A stretch of 64,000 nucleotides of DNA from Algoriphagus sp. AK58 (GCF_014324365.1 NZ_QEIG01000003.1:124001-188000), one strand, 5' to 3'. Shown: positions 1-9,822, numbered from the stretch's first letter. Numbers and translations are program-made. Notes: generated from the sequence alone by a model not told the origin.

Positions 1-12
1 CTTTCGATTTTC

Positions 13-1158
13 ATGGTAAAGGACCGTCAAATTCTCCCTCTTTTGCAGGAATATCTTTCCATTTTCCCAGCTGTAGGCCTATTGGGCCCTCGTCAGGTGG
101 GAAAGACAACTTTGGTCAAAAACCTGAAACTTGAAAAAGACAGCCTCTACCTCGATCTGGAAAAAGCCTCTGATCGTGCCAAATTGGTAGATCCCGAGCT
201 TTTCCTCAAAGCGCATGCTGACAAAACCGTCATTCTCGATGAAATCCAACTCATGCCGGAGCTTTTTGCGGAGCTTCGGAGTCTGATTGATGAGCAAAGG
301 GAACCCGGACGATTTATCCTATTGGGTTCGGCTTCTCCGGATTTGATCCGAAAGAGTGCAGATTCCTTGGCCGGCCGGATTGGTTATTTGGAACTGACCC
401 CTTTTTACCTGGGAGAGATTGGTTCCGACGAGCTCCAAAAGCTCTGGATTCGGGGCGGATTTCCGCTGTCCTTTCTGGCCAAAAGTGAACGGGAATCGCT
501 ACTTTGGAGGCAAAACTTCATCAAGACCTATCTGGAGCGGGATTTGGCACAAATCGGGTTAAGCACCGATCCCCGGCTGGTAGAGCGATTTTGGATGATG
601 CTGGCCAATGCACAGGGAGGCATCTGGAATGCAGAGAGTTTTGCCAAAGCACTCGGCATCACCCGCCCGACGGTCAACAGATACTTGGAGTTTCTCGAAG
701 GATCTTTTATGGTGCGGGTCTTGGCGCCTTTTCACCACAATATCAAAAAGCGTCTGGTCAAATCGCCCAAGGTGTTTATCCGGGATACGGGATTGCTGCA
801 TTCCCTGACTGGAGTGGATAGCATGGATGCTTTGATCAACCAGCTGCTGGTTGGGCCGAGCTGGGAGGGGTTTGTGATTGAACAGATCATCGCTACGCTG
901 AGGGAAGAGTACGAGTACTACTTCTACCGAACCCATCAGGGGGCGGAATGCGACCTACTTTTGGTAAAAAATGGGGTGGTCAAAACGGCAATTGAGATCA
1001 AAAACACCCTTTCTCCCAAACTCAGCAAAGGCATGCAGATCAGCATGGAGGATACCGGAGCTGAAAAGGGCGTGATTATTTGCCGGATTGCAGACAGTTA
1101 TCCCCTGTCGGAAAATGTAAGGGCAGTGGGTTTGAAGGAGTTTTTGAAGGAAGTATAG
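13..1158 (+). CDS. AAA ATPase with DUF4143 C-terminus
   Basis: The 381-residue protein has a Walker A motif GPRQVGKTT at residues 25-33 and a Walker B with D76-E77 (VILDEIQ). A winged-helix-like middle follows (around LGITRPTVNRYLEFLE). The C-terminal part has the DUF4143 pattern DTGLLHSLTG and an ECDLL...AIEIK pair resembling the PD-(D/E)xK nuclease fold. The length suits this family of stand-alone ATPases, which are common in Bacteroidota and whose physiological role is not established. The ATG at 13 is the first start in the window and gives a complete Walker A domain. The gene converges on the two tRNA genes, with hairpin repeats between. Family call is firm; biological role unknown. Confidence 0.88.
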   Translation: MVKDRQILPLLQEYLSIFPAVGLLGPRQVGKTTLVKNLKLEKDSLYLDLEKASDRAKLVDPELFLKAHADKTVILDEIQLMPELFAELRSLIDEQREPGRFILLGSASPDLIRKSADSLAGRIGYLELTPFYLGEIGSDELQKLWIRGGFPLSFLAKSERESLLWRQNFIKTYLERDLAQIGLSTDPRLVERFWMMLANAQGGIWNAESFAKALGITRPTVNRYLEFLEGSFMVRVLAPFHHNIKKRLVKSPKVFIRDTGLLHSLTGVDSMDALINQLLVGPSWEGFVIEQIIATLREEYEYYFYRTHQGAECDLLLVKNGVVKTAIEIKNTLSPKLSKGMQISMEDTGAEKGVIICRIADSYPLSENVRAVGLKEFLKEV

Positions 1159-1199
1159 CCACGAAGACGCAAAGTCGCTAAGGGTTTTGAATAAAAAAT

Positions 1200-1225
1200 G
1201 CACAAAGTCCAGAAGGAATTTGTGC
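1200..1225. repeat. hairpin between ATPase gene and tRNA-Gly
   Basis: GCACAAA at 1200-1206 pairs with TTTGTGC at 1219-1225. A related hairpin lies on the other side of the tRNA at 1346-1372, so tRNA-Gly is bracketed by two copies. It may help end transcription of the convergent genes. The neighbouring text (ACGAAGACGCAAAGTCGC near 1160) looks like a common Bacteroidota intergenic repeat. Confidence 0.55.
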
Positions 1226-1237
1226 CTTTAAAGTGCT

Positions 1238-1313
<76 letters not shown>

Positions 1314-1345
1314 ATATCTTTTCAAATTTATCTATTTACCAAAAA

Positions 1346-1372
1346 GGCACAAAATCTTAGAGACTTTGTGCC
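1346..1372. repeat. hairpin between the two tRNA genes
   Basis: GGCACAAA and TTTGTGCC form an 8-bp stem around a short loop. It is similar in sequence to the hairpin at 1200-1225 and sits between tRNA-Val and tRNA-Gly, where it could act in processing or termination. The flanking GTGCCTTGGTGGC fits the widespread Bacteroidota repeat of the form CCAC..AAGGCACAAAG. Confidence 0.55.
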
Positions 1373-1388
1373 TTGGTGGCTAAATAAG

Positions 1389-1463
1389 TGGAATCTAAGG
1401 GATTCGAACCCATGACCTCTGCTCTGTCAAAGCAGCGCTCTAAACCAGCTGAGCTAAGATTCC
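1389..1463 (-). tRNA. tRNA-Val (anticodon GAC)
   Basis: On the minus strand the acceptor GGAATCT pairs with AGATTCC, the D-arm reads TTAGCTCAGCTGGTTTAGAGC, the anticodon stem CTGCT/AGCAG closes the loop TTGACAG (anticodon GAC, valine), and the T-arm contains GGTTCGAATCC. The discriminator is A at 1389. CCA is not encoded, unlike the neighbouring tRNA-Gly. A 14-nt copy of its 5' end lies upstream at 1503-1516. Confidence 0.95.
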
Positions 1464-1486
1464 AATTTTGACCGATCTAAACCTCC

Positions 1487-1516
1487 CGATAGCTATCGTG
1501 GATGAGCTAAGATTCC
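1487..1516. repeat. 12-nt palindrome and 14-nt tRNA-Val 5'-end fragment
   Basis: CGATAGCTATCG at 1487-1498 is a perfect palindrome. TGAGCTAAGATTCC at 1503-1516 exactly repeats the 5' end of tRNA-Val as it appears at 1450-1463, about 40 nt upstream of that gene in its own direction. No other part of a tRNA follows, so this is a remnant or an attachment-like duplication and not a gene. Confidence 0.6.
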
Positions 1517-1538
1517 TGTTTGTGCTTGCGAAGATAGG

Positions 1539-1571
1539 AAACCTGTCAGGTTTTGGAAACCTGACGGGTTT
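1539..1571. terminator. palindromic repeat downstream of uvrA (copy 1 of 3)
   Basis: AAACCTGTCAGGTTTT and GGAAACCTGACGGGTTT form a long stem just past the uvrA stop codon. The same core, ACCTGTCAGGTTTTTGAAACCTGACAGGT, recurs at 14471-14501 and 50013-50046, each time at the 3' end of genes. This position suggests a rho-independent terminator between uvrA and the tRNA genes. It also fits a mobile REP-like palindrome. Confidence 0.65.
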
Positions 1572-1576
1572 GAAAA

Positions 1577-4393
1577 TCACACAAAACTCTCCCTCACATA
1601 CTTCGCCGTGAAATTTCCCTCTTCTTTTGCCAAATCCTCCGGCGTACCGGCAAAAGTCAAATGACCTCCTTTGTGCCCTCCCTCAGGACCCAAGTCAATC
1701 ACCCAATCGGCTGACTTGATCACCTCGGTATTGTGCTCGATGATGATCACCGAGTGACCCTGATCGATCAGCGCATTGATGCTATGCAGGAGCTTGCTGA
1801 TGTCGTGGAAGTGAAGTCCGGTAGTGGGTTCGTCGAAAATAAAGAGGATATGATCTCCGGTCTTTGTCCCTCCTTTTCCCAGAAAAGAAGCCAGTTTCAC
1901 CCGTTGAGCTTCCCCGCCAGATAGCGTATTCGAGCTTTGGCCCATGCCGATATAGCCCAAGCCTACTTCCTGAAGGGGCTGGAGGCGGTTGACGATTTGG
2001 GTTTTTCCTTTGAAGAATTCCAAAGCTTCGTCGATGGTCATGTCCAATACTTCGGAAATATCCTTGTCCTTGTATTTGACCTCAAGGATTTCATTTTTGA
2101 AGCGCTTGCCCTTGCAGGATTCGCAGGTCAGGTGTATGTCAGCCATGAATTGCATTTCCACGGTGATGGTGCCTTCGCCCTGACAGGCCTCGCATCTGCC
2201 TCCGTCCACATTAAATGAGAAAAAGGCGGGTTTGTACCCACGCTGCTTGGATAGCGGCTGCTCGGAAAAGAGGTTTCGGATCGCATCGTAAGCCTTCACG
2301 TAGGTTACCGGATTGGAACGGGATGACTTGCCGATCGGATCTTGATCCACAAATTCCACTTGCGTGATTCGCTTATAGTCGCCTTCGATCTTATCGTATT
2401 TCCCGCCTTCGTCAATCACTGTGCCCAGCATTTTTCCCAAGGCGGGATATAATACTTTTTTGATCAAGGTGGATTTTCCAGAACCTGAAACTCCCGTAAC
2501 GACGGTGAGGGTGTTGAGTGGAAATTGGACGGTCAGATTTTTCAGGTTGTTTTCACGGGCGCCCTTGACGGTGATGGAATCTTTCCATTTTCGGTTACCC
2601 GTTTTGGTGAAAATCTTCTCTTCTCCTCGGAGGTATTTGGCCGTGTAGGTGGTTCCGCTAGTGATCAGATCTTCGATTTTCCCTTGGAAAAGCAACTCTC
2701 CCCCTTTCACTCCTGCATCTGGGCCTATGTCAATGATCTGATCAGAGGCTTTCATGACTTTTTCCTCATGCTCCACCACAATGACGGTGTTGCCGAGATT
2801 TTTCAGCTCTTTTAGCACGCCAACCAAGCGATCGGTATCTCTCGGGTGAAGTCCGATGCTGGGTTCGTCGAGGATGTACATGGATCCGACCAGTGCCGAA
2901 CCCAAGGATGTGGCCAATTTGATCCGTTGATATTCCCCACCGGAAAGTGTGGAGGTCAGTCGGTTGAGCGTCAAATAACCCAATCCCACCTGATCCATAA
3001 ATTCCAGTCGGCTAGTGATTTCCTTCAGCAGTCGGTTGGCTACTTTGGCTTCGTGCTCGGTAAGTTGGAGATTTTGGAAGAAAGCCAAAGCATCCTCGAT
3101 GGGCATCAGCACCAAATCGGTGATGGATTTTCCGTCGATTTTGACGTAGCTGGCATCTTTTCGGAGGCGGGTTCCGCGGCAATCCGGACAAGTGGTTCGA
3201 CCACGGAATCGGGAGAGCATGACCCGGTATTGGATTTTATAGGTTTTGCTTTCCAGATCTTCGAAAAAAGCATTCAACCCTTGGAAATACTTGTTTCCAG
3301 TCCAGAGTAATTCCTGTTCTTTCTCGGTGAGTTCATTGTAGGATCTGTGAATCGGAAAGTCAAACTCGATTCCTTTTTTTAAAAGTGGCTCTAGCCAGCC
3401 TTTTCCGCTTTCTCCCCGCCAAGGAGCTATAGCTCCTTCATAGATAGAGAGGTCTTTATCTGGGAAAACCAAGTCTTTGTCGATCCCCAAGACATTTCCA
3501 AAACCCTCACATCGCTTGCAGGCTCCGTAAGGATTGTTGAAGGAGAAAAAGTTGACCGAGGGAAGCTCAAAACTCAACCCATCGAGTTCGAATCGGTCGG
3601 AGAAAGATCGTGTTTCTACTTCGGGAACCGTGATTTTGCAATCGCCATGACCTTCGAAAAGGGCGGTTTGGACTGAGTCGGCAATACGGAATTGGTTGTC
3701 TTCGTCTTCTTTTCGGACAGTGGCCCGGTCAATCAGGATTTCGTAGTTGCCTTTGGGGACTTTCTTTTCTCCCAAAAGATCTTCGACGAAATAGACTTCT
3801 CCATTGATCAGGATTCGGGTATAGCCTTTTTGAAGCAAAAGCTCGAGTTCCTGTTCGATTTTTCTTCCTCTGCCTACTTGAAGTGGACAGGAAATCATGA
3901 CTTTCGCTCCCTCTTCAAAGGAGAGTACATAATCGACGATATCCGTTACGGTGTGATGCTTGACTTCCTTCCCTGATATCGGGGAAAAGGTTTTTCCAAC
4001 TCGGGCAAAAAGCAATTTGAGGTAATCATAAATCTCGGTGGTCGTGCCGACCGTGGATCGGGGATTTTTAGTACTGACTTTTTGCTGGATGGCAATCGCA
4101 GGAGCTACGCCTTTGATGTATTCCACATCGGGCTTTTCCATTCGACCAAGGAATTGACGGGCGTAGGAGCTTAGGCTTTCCACATACATGCGCTGGCCTT
4201 CGGCAAAAAGTGTATCAAACGCCAAGGAAGATTTGCCCGAACCTGAGAGTCCAGTCACCACGACGAATTGGTTTCTGGGAATGGCGACACTCAGGCTTTT
4301 GAGGTTGTTGACCCTTGCATTTTTGATGATGATGTATTCTTTGGGATCGAGGGAATCGATGTCGATTTTAGCGGGTAAAGTGCTTAAAGTCAT
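1577..4393 (-). CDS. uvrA: excinuclease ABC subunit A (UvrA)
   Basis: UvrA is the DNA-damage-recognition ATPase of nucleotide excision repair; it loads UvrB at lesions. The 938-residue protein carries two ABC modules: Walker A GLSGSGKSS near residue 48 and GVSGSGKST in the second half, with signatures LSGGEYQRIKLA and LSGGEAQRVKLA. CxxC zinc-binding clusters are visible (CKRC, CPDC, and CEAC..CESC). The length and the complete first half, including the UvrB-binding region, indicate the main UvrA and not the shorter UvrA2. I chose the ATG at 4393 (MTLSTLPAK) over a TTG at 4411 in the same frame. It is a single gene, divergent from the cyclase gene across 266 bp of AT-rich DNA. Confidence 0.97.
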   Translation of the reverse strand: MTLSTLPAKIDIDSLDPKEYIIIKNARVNNLKSLSVAIPRNQFVVVTGLSGSGKSSLAFDTLFAEGQRMYVESLSSYARQFLGRMEKPDVEYIKGVAPAIAIQQKVSTKNPRSTVGTTTEIYDYLKLLFARVGKTFSPISGKEVKHHTVTDIVDYVLSFEEGAKVMISCPLQVGRGRKIEQELELLLQKGYTRILINGEVYFVEDLLGEKKVPKGNYEILIDRATVRKEDEDNQFRIADSVQTALFEGHGDCKITVPEVETRSFSDRFELDGLSFELPSVNFFSFNNPYGACKRCEGFGNVLGIDKDLVFPDKDLSIYEGAIAPWRGESGKGWLEPLLKKGIEFDFPIHRSYNELTEKEQELLWTGNKYFQGLNAFFEDLESKTYKIQYRVMLSRFRGRTTCPDCRGTRLRKDASYVKIDGKSITDLVLMPIEDALAFFQNLQLTEHEAKVANRLLKEITSRLEFMDQVGLGYLTLNRLTSTLSGGEYQRIKLATSLGSALVGSMYILDEPSIGLHPRDTDRLVGVLKELKNLGNTVIVVEHEEKVMKASDQIIDIGPDAGVKGGELLFQGKIEDLITSGTTYTAKYLRGEEKIFTKTGNRKWKDSITVKGARENNLKNLTVQFPLNTLTVVTGVSGSGKSTLIKKVLYPALGKMLGTVIDEGGKYDKIEGDYKRITQVEFVDQDPIGKSSRSNPVTYVKAYDAIRNLFSEQPLSKQRGYKPAFFSFNVDGGRCEACQGEGTITVEMQFMADIHLTCESCKGKRFKNEILEVKYKDKDISEVLDMTIDEALEFFKGKTQIVNRLQPLQEVGLGYIGMGQSSNTLSGGEAQRVKLASFLGKGGTKTGDHILFIFDEPTTGLHFHDISKLLHSINALIDQGHSVIIIEHNTEVIKSADWVIDLGPEGGHKGGHLTFAGTPEDLAKEEGNFTAKYVRESFV

Positions 4394-4659
4394 AGCTGGC
4401 AAAGTTAACAATCAAACCCGGCAAGTGGGAGAAAAGTTAATAAGGTAATGAATAATGCCATGGGCTGATCAGCGTGGTACAAGTCAGGGAAAAAATTCAT
4501 TACTTAACATTGTTTCTTAATGGAATATTTTGAGAAAAATTAAATTTCTTAATTAAAAATTTATACTTTAATAAGAAGCTTTTATGTTGACTGTTTCAAA
4601 TCGTGATTGGTAACTGAGGCTTTTTGTACTAGATCAAGTAAGCTTTTAACGTTTTTAAG

Positions 4660-7600
4660 ATGATTTATACGAAGTACAATATTTCTCAAAAAATAAGTGA
4701 AAATAACAGGTATGTGGTCTACAAAGCCAATCGAATACCTGAAGGGAATCCTGTATCAATCCAAACGTTTAGAACCGACTTTCCTAGTTTCCGGGATATT
4801 AATTTACTCAAACAGGAATTTCACTTACTTTCCAAGTTATCTCATCCCAATCTATTGGGCATTTTGGAAATGGACCGCATGGGAAACCTTCCTGTTTTGG
4901 TCAACGAGGAAATTTCAGGCATATCACTCAAAGCTTATCTTTCTGGGGGAAAGCTGAGTATTTTGGATTTTTTGAAAATCGCAATAGAACTCACAAAAGG
5001 TCTATTATACCTGCATAGTAAAAAGATCATTCACAAGAATATCAATCCTGAACATATCCTGATTGAGCCCAAAGCCAAGCAGGTGAAAATTTGGGGGTTT
5101 GATTTTGCCGTGGAACGGGGGCGGGATTTGTCCTATGCCAGTGTCTCCGAGGCGATGGAACTTGGTCTACATTACATTTCACCGGAACAAACCGGTCGGA
5201 TGAACAGGCCGATTGATTTCAGGTCAGATCTCTATTCACTGGGGGCAGTTTTCTATGAGATGCTGACAGGAGGCAAACTTTTCAAGATAGAAGACCCCAT
5301 TGAGTTGATTCATGCCCAATTGGCTTTGGTACCAGAGTCTCCTTCCAAGTTAAGACCTGATCTTCCGGAGATGATCAACCGCATGGTCATCAAACTCCTT
5401 CAAAAAAACATGGAGGAAAGATATCAAACCTGCACAGGTCTATTATACGATTTAGAGCAGTGTCTTGACCGGCTTCTGGATACCAATGGAATCACTGAGT
5501 TTTCTTTGGGCTCTCATGACCAATCAGATCAGTTTCAGATTTCCTCCAAGCTTTATGGCAGAGAGGAAGAATTGTTGATTTTGGAAAAATCATTTAAACG
5601 AATCCAATCCGGGCCAGTCGAGTTGGCCCTTGTTTCAGGGTATTCGGGAGTGGGAAAATCCAGGTTTGTCAAGGAGTTTCAAAAGCACGTGGAGTTGGAA
5701 GGAGGATTTTTTATCAGTGGTAAATTCGAACAATACAAGAAAAACCCTCCACTGAGTTCACTATTGGGCGCCTTGAATGATCTCATTGATCAGCTCCTGA
5801 TTTTGGGTGAGGAGCAGCGTACTTTTTGGAAAAACGTGATTCTTCAGGCAGTGGGAAATTCCGGTCAGATTATCTTGGATATTCTCCCCGACTTGGAATT
5901 ACTGATAGGCCCTCAGCCTTCTGTTCCGTCCCTATCGGTCAATGAGTCCAGTAATCGCTTTGACCAGGTTTTCAACAGTTTTGTTCGTTGTTTTGCCCGT
6001 GAAGATCACCCCCTATGCATATTTTTGGATGACCTTCAGTGGCTGGACTCGACCACAAGGAGGTGGTTGGAAGGTACCCTTCATGATCCCGGACTCCGCA
6101 ATTTGCAGGTAATCAGTGCCTATCGGGAAAATGAAGTTTCGGATTCCCATCCCCTTAAATTGATGATCGATCGACTACGGTCTGATCATGTCCATATTTT
6201 GGAGGTTCATTTAAAACCTCTCGAAAAAGGAAAGGTGGCCCAGTTGATCTCAGAATCTTTGGGAATTACAGTGGCAAAAGCGGAACAGTTGTCAGAAACC
6301 GTTTTTAGAAAAACCCTGGGTAATCCGTTTTTTGTTCGCCAGTGTTTGCTGACCCTTTATGAGACGGGGGCGATCTACCTTTCGGCTAATTCCCATGAAT
6401 GGAGTTATAGCCCTGAAAAAGTCAACCGCGTGCAGATCAGTGACAATGTCATAGACTTGATGACTGAACTGTTCTTCAGGCTTCCTCAGGAGGTCCAGCA
6501 AAGCCTGAAATATGCCTCCTGCATCGGTAGTGTGTTTTCTATTTCCACCCTGTGCGAATTGGTCCAGGTGCCTCAGGAGGAGTTGGATCTGCAAATGCAA
6601 CTCGCGGAGAAACTTTGTATCCTGGAAAATATCAACATCAAGGACAAATCTGATGATGGAGATTACTCCTTTCAGCATGACAAAATCCAACAGGCTGCCT
6701 TAGGCTTGATGAGTGATGCTGAGAAGAAGGAGATTCGTTTTCAGATTGCAGTCGGCTACCTGAAATCGAAAGCCGGATTTGAACTGACTGATCAACTGTA
6801 CATCGTAGTGGATCATTTCAATTTTGCATCAGATCTGATCAGAGACCAGGCTTTGTCGAGAAGGTTGGTGGAGCTCAACCTGATGGCTAGCACCAGGGCA
6901 CAATCCTCCAACTCCTATGAGTCTTCTCTGGCGTATATCAAAAAAGCGATGGACTTGGTCAAAGATTTTTCCATGGACATTTCGGGGACGCTTCGACGGG
7001 ATCTTCATCTCCAACGCGCAGAATCCGAACATCTCAGCGGATTCAATCAAGATGCAGAATTTTATTTCGGAGAGGCCTTAAGATTTGCCACAGATGAGAT
7101 TGACAAGGCGAAAGTGACCATTCGGATTATCCAATTTTACAATAACCTGAGGAGATTTCAGGATGCTTTCAGAAGTTGTTGGGAGATGACACAGGCCTTG
7201 GGGGTAAAAATCCCCGCTAAGTTCACTCCTCCAGTATTGATCAAGGAGTTTCTCACATTCCAGATACTCAAGGGAAAAAGGAAATTGGAGGAGTTGATCG
7301 ACTTGCCTGAAATGCAGGATGAAAAGCTCAAAATTGCTGTCAAACTCATGGCCGCTGCAGGTCAGTCCGCTTTTCAAATTCAGCCTGAATTGTGTGTGGC
7401 ACTTTGCGCCAAAATGGTCAATGTATCGCTCCAGCACGGTAATTCAGAAGGTGCGATTATTGGCTATTTGGGATTTGGCCCGGTGTTTCACAGCGGGATA
7501 CTCAAGCAGTGGAACAAGGGATTCAAATTCGGAGAGTTGACCTTGGCTTTGGTCGAAAAATATAAAAGCCATTCCTCCCGTGCCGAAGCAAATTTCGTGA

Positions 7601-9765
7601 CCGGATATTTTGCAGTTCCATGGCAAAAACCGGCGCTGGAAATGGAAAAATTCTGGCAAATAGCCTATGAATCAGGCTTGGAGTCAGGGGATCAATTTCA
7701 TTCCAGCTGCGCAGCCAGCGCCACAATTCAAAGCTATTTCATGCGCGGAGTAAGATTTGATCAGATTTTGGAAACAGCCAAATCCTATAATGATTTCCTA
7801 AGCCGAATCTCCAACGAGGAGGGTTTGCTCACTCTATCAGCCGTAACTCAGACCATCAAAAATCTTAGATCTCAGACAGTTTCTCCCGAGTCTTACAGCG
7901 ATTCGGAGTTCGATGAAACGATCTATGTTGAAAAACTCCAGCATTTCAGATCCCGGCACTTTGCCCATTTTTATTACATCAACAAGATGCAGGCTCTTTA
8001 TCTCTATGAAAAATATGAGGACGCCTCCCGGATAGCCAGGATTTCAGACGGGTTTTTGTCGGATTCCCCCGGGATGCTCCATACTGCCGAACATTTTTTT
8101 TATAAGGGCTTGATCCTGGCAGCAAAGAATCAGGGAGTGAAAGCCTCATTTGCAGATCAACGAAAAGTGAGGGCGATTTTATCCAAATTTAGGAAATACA
8201 GCGAGGCCTGTCCGGCTAATTTCCTGGCTAAAAAGCTGATTTTAGAAGCGGAATTTGCAAGGATGAAAGGACACTTGGCTGAGTCGGAGAAGTTGCTCCA
8301 CCAAACAATCGAAGCTTCAGAGACGTATGAATACTTGCAGATTCAAGCCCTTGCCAATGCACTTCTGTTTAAGTTAAACCTAGTCCAGGAAAAGAAAAAA
8401 ATCGCCCTTTTCCATCTTCAGGACGCCTTAAATCTCTATGGGTATTTGGGAGCCAATAGTGTGGTAGAGTTGCTCAAAAAGAAAAAATCTGAAACAAATT
8501 TTTCGGAAAAAGACCTTCGCATAGGAGAATTAGTGCAACATAATCTGGCAAACTCCAACGGAGGATTGGATGTGGATCTTCGGTCTGTAATCAAATCTAC
8601 TGAAGCGATCTCCAAACAGATCCGATTGAAGGATTTGCTGGAGACAATGATGCGGATAATCCTAGAAAATGCCGGAGCTCAACGTATAGTCTTTTTGATG
8701 AAGGATGATCATCAATCCTGGAAAGTTCAGGCAGAGAATACCGCTGAAGTTGAGCGCCCTGAGTTTCATGAAAACACCACGCTCCAATCGGTTTCCAATT
8801 TGCCAAAGGAACTCATCAAACAGGTGGCCAAGCAAAAGGAAAGTGTCATCCTGGATCATGCTGCTGCCAACCGTCATTGGCTAAGAGATCCATACTTCCA
8901 GGCAAACCAAGTGAAGTCCGTCTTGTGCGTTCCTCTGATCAAGCAAAATTCATGTACAGGTATCATTTATCTGGAAAACAATCTTATTGCCGGAGCTTTC
9001 TCCAAAGACCGAATCGACCTGATCCATATTTTGTCTGGCCAGATGGCCATCTCGCTCGAAAATGCCCTTCTCTATGAAAACATGGAGGAAAAAATCAGAC
9101 TGAGAACGCAAGAACTTCAGGAGGAAAAAGAAAAATCAGACGAGTTGCTCTTAAATATCCTCCCTTTGGATATCGCAGAGGAACTCAAGCAAAACGGCAC
9201 TTCCAAAGCCAGGAGTTTTGATCAGGTAAGTGTAATGTTTACAGACATTGTCAATTTTTCGTCCATTTGTGAGAAAATGAGTGCTGAAGAGCTCGTGGCC
9301 GAACTCAATGATTTCTACTCTCATTTTGATCGGATCATTGAAAAGTATGGGATTGAAAAAATCAAGACCATCGGTGACAGCTACATGTGCGCGGGTGGCT
9401 TGAATGAACGGAAAGACTTTGACCATTCCAACATGATACTTGCCGCTTTGGAAATCAGAGAATGGATCCAAAAACACAAGTTGGAAAACTTGTCAGGCGG
9501 AAAAAATCTGATCGATATGCGGATCGGAATCCATACCGGATCGGTGATAGCAGGCATCGTGGGGCTCAACAAATTTGCCTACGACATCTGGGGCGACTCG
9601 GTCAATATCGCATCCCGAATGGAAACTGCCGGAGAAGCCGGAAAAATCAATGTCAGTCAGGACACCAAGAAATTGGTGGAGGAAAAGTTTCACTGTATTC
9701 CAAGAGGAAAAATCCAGGTAAAAAATAAAGGATCTATCGAAATGTACTTTGTAGAGCCTAAATAA
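4660..9765 (+). CDS. pseudokinase-ATPase-GAF-adenylate cyclase fusion
   Basis: This 1701-residue protein has four parts. Residues 1-270 have a Ser/Thr kinase fold, with SPEQTGRMN as in the cyanobacterial HstK-type kinases, but key residues are lost: the VAIK Lys is Gln35 (VSIQ), HRD is HKN (Asn127) and DFG is GFD (146-148). An AAA-type ATPase follows (Walker A GYSGVGKS near 327-334, Walker B IFLDDLQWLD near 455). A long helical, TPR-like region spans about 700-1300. A GAF domain (about 1320-1475), a short coiled coil and a class III cyclase (about 1521-1700) complete it. The cyclase keeps metal ligands D1529 and D1573, the adenine pair K1569 and D1642, and transition-state N1649 and R1653, so it should make cAMP. 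No transmembrane segment is evident. I infer a cytoplasmic signal integrator; the ligand is unknown. Confidence 0.9.
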   Translation: MIYTKYNISQKISENNRYVVYKANRIPEGNPVSIQTFRTDFPSFRDINLLKQEFHLLSKLSHPNLLGILEMDRMGNLPVLVNEEISGISLKAYLSGGKLSILDFLKIAIELTKGLLYLHSKKIIHKNINPEHILIEPKAKQVKIWGFDFAVERGRDLSYASVSEAMELGLHYISPEQTGRMNRPIDFRSDLYSLGAVFYEMLTGGKLFKIEDPIELIHAQLALVPESPSKLRPDLPEMINRMVIKLLQKNMEERYQTCTGLLYDLEQCLDRLLDTNGITEFSLGSHDQSDQFQISSKLYGREEELLILEKSFKRIQSGPVELALVSGYSGVGKSRFVKEFQKHVELEGGFFISGKFEQYKKNPPLSSLLGALNDLIDQLLILGEEQRTFWKNVILQAVGNSGQIILDILPDLELLIGPQPSVPSLSVNESSNRFDQVFNSFVRCFAREDHPLCIFLDDLQWLDSTTRRWLEGTLHDPGLRNLQVISAYRENEVSDSHPLKLMIDRLRSDHVHILEVHLKPLEKGKVAQLISESLGITVAKAEQLSETVFRKTLGNPFFVRQCLLTLYETGAIYLSANSHEWSYSPEKVNRVQISDNVIDLMTELFFRLPQEVQQSLKYASCIGSVFSISTLCELVQVPQEELDLQMQLAEKLCILENINIKDKSDDGDYSFQHDKIQQAALGLMSDAEKKEIRFQIAVGYLKSKAGFELTDQLYIVVDHFNFASDLIRDQALSRRLVELNLMASTRAQSSNSYESSLAYIKKAMDLVKDFSMDISGTLRRDLHLQRAESEHLSGFNQDAEFYFGEALRFATDEIDKAKVTIRIIQFYNNLRRFQDAFRSCWEMTQALGVKIPAKFTPPVLIKEFLTFQILKGKRKLEELIDLPEMQDEKLKIAVKLMAAAGQSAFQIQPELCVALCAKMVNVSLQHGNSEGAIIGYLGFGPVFHSGILKQWNKGFKFGELTLALVEKYKSHSSRAEANFVTGYFAVPWQKPALEMEKFWQIAYESGLESGDQFHSSCAASATIQSYFMRGVRFDQILETAKSYNDFLSRISNEEGLLTLSAVTQTIKNLRSQTVSPESYSDSEFDETIYVEKLQHFRSRHFAHFYYINKMQALYLYEKYEDASRIARISDGFLSDSPGMLHTAEHFFYKGLILAAKNQGVKASFADQRKVRAILSKFRKYSEACPANFLAKKLILEAEFARMKGHLAESEKLLHQTIEASETYEYLQIQALANALLFKLNLVQEKKKIALFHLQDALNLYGYLGANSVVELLKKKKSETNFSEKDLRIGELVQHNLANSNGGLDVDLRSVIKSTEAISKQIRLKDLLETMMRIILENAGAQRIVFLMKDDHQSWKVQAENTAEVERPEFHENTTLQSVSNLPKELIKQVAKQKESVILDHAAANRHWLRDPYFQANQVKSVLCVPLIKQNSCTGIIYLENNLIAGAFSKDRIDLIHILSGQMAISLENALLYENMEEKIRLRTQELQEEKEKSDELLLNILPLDIAEELKQNGTSKARSFDQVSVMFTDIVNFSSICEKMSAEELVAELNDFYSHFDRIIEKYGIEKIKTIGDSYMCAGGLNERKDFDHSNMILAALEIREWIQKHKLENLSGGKNLIDMRIGIHTGSVIAGIVGLNKFAYDIWGDSVNIASRMETAGEAGKINVSQDTKKLVEEKFHCIPRGKIQVKNKGSIEMYFVEPK

Positions 9766-9786
9766 CCGAGTTTTCCAAATTCAAGT

Positions 9787-9822
9787 CTGTCAAGCCTTCT
9801 ACCCAACTCGGGCACTTGACAG
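9787..9822. repeat. weak inverted repeat between cyclase gene and next operon
   Basis: CTGTCAAG at 9787-9794 pairs with CTTGACAG at 9815-9822 around a 20-nt loop. There is no T-tract, so it is a poor terminator. It could be an operator for the following two-gene unit. The arms are short enough that chance is possible. Confidence 0.3.

Noticed and set aside
1503..1516. A second tRNA-Val gene
   Set aside because: Only 14 nt of the 5' end are present and no anticodon or T-arm follows.
2846..3310. 154-codon open frame on the plus strand inside uvrA
   Set aside because: It is antisense to the UvrA coding region with no domain.
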